From assembly GCA_031255875.1 (NCBI GenBank), contig JAIRRR010000182.1, positions 1-6,323 of the forward strand: a stretch of DNA of 6,323 nt. Direction: 5' to 3'. How positions within the stretch are numbered: the stretch's first letter is position 1; the number at the start of each line of letters is the position of its first letter. The DNA is from Treponema sp. (GTDB lineage Bacteria > Spirochaetota > Spirochaetia > Treponematales > Breznakiellaceae). The notes under the pieces were generated by a model that was given only the letters and a program-made list of their open reading frames with translations, did no database searches and had not been told where the DNA came from. The position numbers and the translations under genes were made by a program. This document shows positions 1 to 3,640 of this stretch, piece by piece.

Positions 1-268
1 TTTTCAGGAACACGTCGGTACAGTAGGCGAAACGCCCCGCGCTGTCGAACAGGATTATAATGTCCGGGCTGCTCCCCAGGAGCATGCTCATGTAGTTTTC
101 CTGCCGCTGCTGTACCGCGATCCGGGTGGAAAAAAGGCTTGTCTGGGCGGCGGCCATGGCCCTGGCCTTATCCAGATCGTCCCTGGCCCGTCCAAGCTGC
201 CTGGCAAGCTTTGCGTTTTCTTTTTGCAGCATCTCTATCTGCCGGGCAGGATCCTCGTCTTTTGCCAT
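1..268 (-). CDS. PAS-domain signalling protein, probably sensor kinase (N-terminus only)
   Basis: This is the first 89 codons of a gene that runs off the left edge. It starts at the ATG whose first base is 268, with a GAAAGG ribosome site (279-274, minus strand) 5 nt upstream. Residues 8-45 are a charged, Leu-containing helix (IEMLQKENAKLARQL) predicted to form a short coiled coil. From about residue 57 the sequence reads like the start of a PAS domain: a helix (ENYMSMLLGSSPD), then a strand and turn (IIILFDSAGRFAYCTD). Soluble proteins with a coiled coil followed by PAS in gut treponemes are usually histidine kinases or hybrid kinases, but the catalytic part lies outside the window, so the output domain is an inference. 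No signal peptide or membrane helix is seen, so it should be cytoplasmic. It has its own promoter candidate and is divergent from the operon starting near 815. Confidence 0.72.
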   Translation of the reverse strand, partial: MAKDEDPARQIEMLQKENAKLARQLGRARDDLDKARAMAAAQTSLFSTRIAVQQRQENYMSMLLGSSPDIIILFDSAGRFAYCTDVFLK

Positions 269-322
269 AGAAACCTTTCAAAGCCTCGCTTTTTGTTTGC
301 GCACCTGCTAAACAAGCAAGAA

Positions 323-351
323 ATGATACTCCATCCGGAAAAAATGTTCAA
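323..351 (-). promoter_or_regulatory. sigma70-type promoter for the PAS protein gene
   Basis: Read on the minus strand, a -35 TTGAAC (351-346) is followed by a 17-nt spacer and a -10 TATCAT (328-323). The -10 matches TATAAT at five of six positions, the -35 matches TTGACA at four of six, and the spacing is ideal. Transcription would start near 316, giving a leader of about 48 nt before the ATG at 268. Called from consensus match and position only. Confidence 0.5.
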
Positions 352-358
352 TTGCGCG

Positions 359-385
359 CAAGCCGGGGTATGTCAAGCCGGGGTA
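359..385. repeat. Tandem 12-bp direct repeat beside the promoter
   Basis: CAAGCCGGGGTA occurs at 359-370 and again at 374-385, a 15-bp period with a 3-bp gap (TGT). It begins 8 bp upstream of the -35 box of the minus-strand promoter, a usual place for activator binding or a two-site operator. It could also be a chance duplication; only its position suggests a function. Confidence 0.55.
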
Positions 386-454
386 CGGCCGGGACGCAGG
401 TAAAATTTCCCTGACTCCCGGCAATTCCCGGTGCAGACTTTCCGTAAAGAAGCC

Positions 455-500
455 GTTTTAGCTATAACTCTGCCCGCCCATACATTCGTATAGCTAAAAC
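455..500. repeat. Perfect 12-bp inverted repeat (GTTTTAGCTATA / TATAGCTAAAAC)
   Basis: The left arm is 455-466 and the right arm 489-500, with a 22-nt spacer between them. Two further pairs (G452-C503, C453-G502) follow a C-C mismatch. The arms are AT-rich inside a GC-rich stretch, and each contains the small palindrome TAGCTA. The arm centres lie 34 bp apart, about three helical turns. The element sits between the two divergent genes, so it could be an operator shared by both, a stem-loop in a leader RNA, or the ends of a small degenerate mobile element. There is no U-tract after either arm, so it is not a typical intrinsic terminator. Confidence 0.75.
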
Positions 501-600
501 CGCCGGACCCGCTTAACCCTTTGCCCGCTTTTCCGCTGCCTGGCCCTTCCCGTTGGAACGGATGTTTCCTCCCCGGCGCCGGAAATCACCGTGCCGGATA

Positions 601-780
601 GATAAAATTGAAAAATGTACGTGTTGGCGAATTGAAGATAATACAATATGTTAAAATCGGGAAATGGGGAATTGTCAAATTATATTGCTATCGATTAAAG
701 CTAAAGCGTTCGTTTTGGAAAACCTTGTATAAAAGATACAGGAATTATTGAAACCGATATTTGGAGAACGTATTCATAGT
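601..780 (+). promoter_or_regulatory. AT-rich probable promoter region of the plus-strand operon
   Basis: Base composition becomes clearly AT-rich here compared with the flanking DNA. Candidate boxes are all imperfect: TTGGCG (624-629) with a 17-nt spacer to TATGTT (647-652); isolated -10-like TACAAT (642-647) and TATAAA (728-733); and TTGAAA (748-753) with a 17-nt spacer to TATTCA (771-776). ACCGATAT (753-760) also resembles a sigma28 -10 element but lacks a well-spaced partner. The region is a sensible place for the promoter, but the exact one cannot be chosen from sequence alone. Confidence 0.35.
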
Positions 781-814
781 ATGATGGCGAGAACAGCGGA
801 TCCGGGCAGCCCCC

Positions 815-1294
815 TTGAACAAACACCCCGCTCTGCCGTACATTTTTACTATGGGTGTTTATCGTTTTCTGCGCGGGGGGATTTTTGTCTACGATCTGCT
901 CAGGCTGATCGTGATGCTTGAAGTGGTCGTCCTCTTCGCGCTGCCCGCGGATGGGTCGGGGGGGGCGGCTTTCCCCCTGCTGGCGTATATGGCGCCCAAT
1001 GCCCTGTTCCCAATGATGGCGTTTTTTTTCTGGCTCAGGCCCGAGGAGCACAGGCCTTATATTTTTCTTTACCTTTCGGGAAAAATCGTAGGAATCATGG
1101 CGAATTTGGGGTGGCTGGCGTTTTCTTTTTGGAATACCGCCCTGAATCTGACGGTCCAGGGGGATTTCCGGTCCCGCCTTTTCGTGGGGTCGGTGTTTGC
1201 CATGGTTGCCCTGGACGGTTTTTCCGTATTGGGCGGTTTTCTGCTGGACCGGGGCCGCGCCAGGGCGGTGCGGAGCGGCGGGGGGGCGCAATGA
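815..1294 (+). CDS. Small four-helix integral membrane protein, function unknown
   Basis: A 159-residue hydrophobic protein when started at TTG 815, or 147 residues from ATG 851. Neither start has a clear ribosome site, so the N-terminus is unsettled; the frame cannot extend upstream past the TGA at 782-784. Four membrane segments are visible: residues 23-43 (IFVYDLLRLIVMLEVV), 51-74 (FPLLAYMAPNALFPMMAFFF), 81-106 (YIFLYLSGKIVGIMANLGW) and 122-144 (LFVGSVFAMVALDGFSVLGG), with an Arg-rich tail after the last. I do not recognise a named family. Its stop overlaps the ATPase start (ATGA, 1291-1294), so the two are probably translationally coupled. An inferred role is a membrane partner or anchor for the soluble ATPase. 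It contains runs of G6 (875-880), G8 (958-965), T8 (1022-1029) and G7 (1280-1286), unusual for a gene this short. Confidence 0.75.
   Translation: MNKHPALPYIFTMGVYRFLRGGIFVYDLLRLIVMLEVVVLFALPADGSGGAAFPLLAYMAPNALFPMMAFFFWLRPEEHRPYIFLYLSGKIVGIMANLGWLAFSFWNTALNLTVQGDFRSRLFVGSVFAMVALDGFSVLGGFLLDRGRARAVRSGGGAQ
1280..1293 (+). promoter_or_regulatory. G-run ribosome site and ATGA overlap setting the ATPase start
   Basis: A G7 run (1280-1286) lies 4 nt before ATG 1291, within the last codons of the upstream membrane-protein gene, whose TGA (1292-1294) overlaps this ATG. It is the only purine-rich site near the start and supports 1291 over the in-frame ATG at 1111, which would add 60 residues with no MinD-family character. 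Coupled translation of the two genes is likely. Confidence 0.6.
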
Positions 1295-2436
1295 GGATTA
1301 TACCTGTCGCGAGCGGGAAAGGGGGCGTGGGGAAATCCCTGGTGGCGGCGAATATGGGCGTGGCCTTCGCCCAGGCCGGGAAGAAGGTCGTCGTGGCGGA
1401 CCTGGATTTGGGCGCGTCGAACCTGCACCTGGTCCTGGGGCATCAGGCACCGGCCATGAGCATCGGGACCTTTCTGAACAACACCCGCCTCGATTTTTCC
1501 AAAGTTATCGCCGCTACCGACGTGCCCAACCTGTGGTTCATCCCCGGGGACGGGGAGATACCCGGGATGGCGAATCTCAAGGCCTTCCAGCGGAACGCGC
1601 TGGTAAAGAATCTGCTCGCCCTCAAGAACGTGGCGGATATTCTGGTTCTGGACCTGGGGGCCGGGACCCATCAGTCTATTCTGGATTTCTTCCTGCTGTC
1701 CACCAAGGGGATCGTGGTTTCCGCTCCTACGGTGACGGCTATTTTAAACGCGTATGTGTTTTTGAAAAATTCGGTATTCCGGCTTATGTACAGCGTGTTC
1801 AAAAAGGGGACTCCGGCCAACGCCTATATGGAACAGATGCGGAAAGACGTTTCCGGGAAAAACCGCCAGTACATTCCCCTGCTGCTCAAGGAAGTCGAAA
1901 AGATCGATCCTGTTTCCTACGGGCGCTTGAAAACGAACCTGGAACATTTCCATCCCCGGCTCATTATGAATATGCTCGACGATCCGAAAGACGCCGACGT
2001 AGCCCTGAAAATACGCCGCTCCTGCGAAGAATACCTGGGCCTCGGAATCGAGCATCTGGGGGTGATGTACCGGGATGCCGTGCAGAACACCGCGCTGGCG
2101 TCCCGTCTTCCCGTCGTCCTTTACAAGCCGCAGTCCGTGCTGTCGCAGGCGATCTACCGGATCGCCGACAAGATACTCAAGTCCGAAGAAGAGGAATTCG
2201 ATCTGGCGGAAACGGAAATAGAGGCGAGCTTCCAGGAAGCGGCTATGGAGGCGGAGCTTGATTTCGGGGCCAAGGGCGAATACGTGGAAGAACTGCTCCA
2301 TTCCGGGGCGCTTACCCAGGGGGATCTTCTGGAAACCGTCAAAATCCAGCAGATCGAAATCTCCAAACTCAAAAAAGAAAACAGCTTTCTAAAGCTGAAA
2401 TTATCCCGGGCAATGGCGCAGGGATACAAACCGTAG
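1291..2436 (+). CDS. MinD/ParA/FlhG-type P-loop ATPase with C-terminal coiled coil
   Basis: A 381-residue ATPase of the deviant-Walker-A group, which dimerises on ATP and positions partners at membranes, poles or DNA. The start at 1291 places the P-loop strand at the N-terminus, as in MinD. Visible motifs are the Walker A GKGGVGKS (residues 9-16, with signature Lys10 and Lys15), ADLDLGASNLHL (36-47, Asp37 and Asp39), and Walker B LVLDLGAG (118-125, Asp121). All key residues are present, so it should be active. Residues 151-225 form a charged insert beyond MinD's usual length. After the ATPase core come an acidic stretch (298-335) and a Leu/Lys coiled coil (about 345-373). It lacks the FlhG N-terminal DQAxxLR activation motif, so I give no symbol. 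It is coupled to the membrane protein upstream, and the DUF342-like gene starts 6 bp after its stop. The ATPase class is certain; the cargo is unknown. Confidence 0.9.
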   Translation: MRIIPVASGKGGVGKSLVAANMGVAFAQAGKKVVVADLDLGASNLHLVLGHQAPAMSIGTFLNNTRLDFSKVIAATDVPNLWFIPGDGEIPGMANLKAFQRNALVKNLLALKNVADILVLDLGAGTHQSILDFFLLSTKGIVVSAPTVTAILNAYVFLKNSVFRLMYSVFKKGTPANAYMEQMRKDVSGKNRQYIPLLLKEVEKIDPVSYGRLKTNLEHFHPRLIMNMLDDPKDADVALKIRRSCEEYLGLGIEHLGVMYRDAVQNTALASRLPVVLYKPQSVLSQAIYRIADKILKSEEEEFDLAETEIEASFQEAAMEAELDFGAKGEYVEELLHSGALTQGDLLETVKIQQIEISKLKKENSFLKLKLSRAMAQGYKP

Positions 2437-2445
2437 GAGTGTATG
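2435..2445 (+). promoter_or_regulatory. Ribosome site overlapping the ATPase stop codon
   Basis: AGGAG (2435-2439) overlaps the TAG stop (2434-2436) of the ATPase and lies 3 nt before ATG 2443. The spacing is shorter than usual, but this is the only good site near the start. It supports co-translation of the ATPase and the DUF342-like protein from one mRNA. Confidence 0.6.
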
Positions 2446-3618
2446 GCCGCCGTTACCATCAGGGGAGATGTTTCAATTACCGTTAGCCCGGACGAGACCG
2501 AGGCGAAGCTTGTCTTTGTCCCGGGCCGCGCGGCCGCCCGCAGCTGGGACACCGTTGCCATTAACCGGCTGATTAAAGACGCCGGGATTTCCGGCGTAAA
2601 CCAGGAAAAACTGGAATCGTTTTTATTCAAAACCGCCTATTCCCGCGCGGCCGCCGAATTTACCCTTGCCGAGGGAATAAAGCCCGAAGAGCCGTCGCCC
2701 GAGCGGGCTGTCTGGGACCGCATAGATTTCCCCCCGGACATACGCCCCCTGGTAAAGGAAGTGCTTTCCAAAGCCGGGCCCCCCTCCCTCAGCCGGGCTA
2801 AAACAGAACGTTTTAAAACGGAAAAAGTGGTACAGAAACCGGGCGGGCTGCCCTTCCTGTCACCGAAAGAAGAAAAAGTGGTTAGCTGGGACAAGCGCAT
2901 GGTCCCCGAGCCTGTCCAGGTGGACCCGGCGGTGCTGAAGGTGGGCTTTGCGGAGCGGGGGCTGCGGGTGGGCGCCCTGAAGCCGCCGACGGCCGGGAGG
3001 CCGGGGAAGACGATCTTCGGCAAGCGGATCATGCCCGCCGCGCTTGAGGTGCGGGAATTCCTCCTGGGCTACGGGCTGGTCCGGGGGAATGACGAGATAC
3101 GTTCCACCGTATCGGGCATTCTGAGGATAGGCGGCAACTGGGCCGATGTTGTCCCCCTGGCAAAGTCGAGCTGGGAGATCACCATAGGGCAGGACGGGGT
3201 GACCCTGTACCTGCGCTTCTCGCCGGGGAATGCCGCCTTCCCCCCGCCCCCGGCCCGCGAGATACTTACCGCCGCGTCCGCCAGCGGAGACCCGGATTCG
3301 CCGGTTTTAATCGGGAGCGGGGAGTTGGAAGAGGCCATGCGGGAATCCCTGCGTACCGGCGAACCCCTGGAAGCCTTTCCCCTCTACAAGACGCTGGACG
3401 GGCTTGCCGAAGTGCGGCGGAACGGGGAGGGGCATTTTCTGTACCTCAGGAAGGGGCTCGCCGGGGGCCGGCCCCTGGACGCCGCAACGGTGAGCCTGGC
3501 GCTGAGAAAGTCCGGCATCCGGGGCGTTGATCCGGAAGCGCTGCGGGGGGCGGTGGTCGCCTTTATGCAGGACAGCGAAGGCGAACTGTGGTACCCCCTG
3601 CGCGGCCCGGGCGCGTAA
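2443..3618 (+). CDS. Short divergent DUF342/FapA-like protein
   Basis: A 391-residue soluble protein with no signal peptide or membrane helix. The best recognition point is the central segment LKPPTAGRPGKTIFGKRI (179-196), which matches the P-T-x-G-x-P-G-K-x-x-F-G-x-x-I signature of the FapA N-terminal region (DUF342, 'flagellar assembly protein A'). It is followed by a strand-rich part (ending near 240) with the EIRSTVSGIL pattern also typical there. FapA proteins are usually longer, with a beta-helix and coiled coil after this region; both are absent, so this is a short form rather than a broken gene, since the frame is intact. Three related alpha/beta modules can be seen near 8-75, 244-315 and 320-380 (see findings). 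The linker at 85-160 is Pro/Lys-rich and probably disordered. Family assignment is from memory of the motif, and function in this operon is unknown. Confidence 0.72.
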   Translation: MAAVTIRGDVSITVSPDETEAKLVFVPGRAAARSWDTVAINRLIKDAGISGVNQEKLESFLFKTAYSRAAAEFTLAEGIKPEEPSPERAVWDRIDFPPDIRPLVKEVLSKAGPPSLSRAKTERFKTEKVVQKPGGLPFLSPKEEKVVSWDKRMVPEPVQVDPAVLKVGFAERGLRVGALKPPTAGRPGKTIFGKRIMPAALEVREFLLGYGLVRGNDEIRSTVSGILRIGGNWADVVPLAKSSWEITIGQDGVTLYLRFSPGNAAFPPPPAREILTAASASGDPDSPVLIGSGELEEAMRESLRTGEPLEAFPLYKTLDGLAEVRRNGEGHFLYLRKGLAGGRPLDAATVSLALRKSGIRGVDPEALRGAVVAFMQDSEGELWYPLRGPGA

Positions 3619-3623
3619 GGTGA

Positions 3624-3640
3624 AGGGGCCGTCAGCCCCT
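3624..3640. terminator. Short hairpin between the convergent genes
   Basis: AGGGGC (3624-3629) and GCCCCT (3635-3640) form a perfect 6-bp GC-rich stem with a 5-nt loop that contains the minus-strand stop (TGA, 3634-3632). It lies in the 13-bp gap and adjoining bases between two gene ends, where a bidirectional terminator would be expected. Neither strand has a U-tract after it, so intrinsic termination would be weak; it may only slow polymerase or protect mRNA ends. Confidence 0.35.

Larger units (their letters stand above)
269..814. other. Divergent intergenic region with no supported gene
   Basis: About 546 bp separate the PAS gene from the plus-strand operon. Reading across, it holds the minus-strand leader and promoter (269-351), the 12-bp direct repeat (359-385), the 12-bp inverted repeat (455-500), a 10-bp palindrome CCGGCGCCGG (573-582), and an AT-rich stretch (about 601-780) likely to carry the operon promoter. 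I find no convincing coding sequence: the small reading frames lack both ribosome sites and protein-like composition. No tRNA or other structured RNA family is recognised. Confidence 0.6.

Noticed and set aside
126..311. Plus-strand 61-codon frame at the left end
   Set aside because: It is antisense to the PAS-protein gene, which has a ribosome site, promoter and recognisable domain.
455..500. CRISPR repeat, because GTTTTAGCTATA resembles the start of type II repeats
   Set aside because: There are only two copies, inverted rather than direct, with no spacer array and no cas gene in view.
573..582. CCGGCGCCGG palindrome as an operator or terminator
   Set aside because: Ten bases of GC-only palindrome are expected fairly often in GC-rich DNA, and it has no U-tract or neighbouring gene end.
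730..760. Sigma28 (flagellar) promoter, TAAA (730-733) and ACCGATAT (753-760)
   Set aside because: The -10 part is close to consensus, but the spacing of 19 nt is longer than the usual 14-16 and no better -35 partner exists.
1111..1290. In-frame 60-residue N-terminal extension of the ATPase from ATG 1111
   Set aside because: It lies fully inside the membrane-protein gene in another frame, shows no domain character, and would bury the P-loop strand that normally starts MinD-type proteins.
701..2301. Minus-strand and alternative-frame open frames across the operon
   Set aside because: They overlap clearly recognisable genes and have Pro/Arg/Gly/Gln-rich compositions typical of shadow frames in GC-rich DNA.
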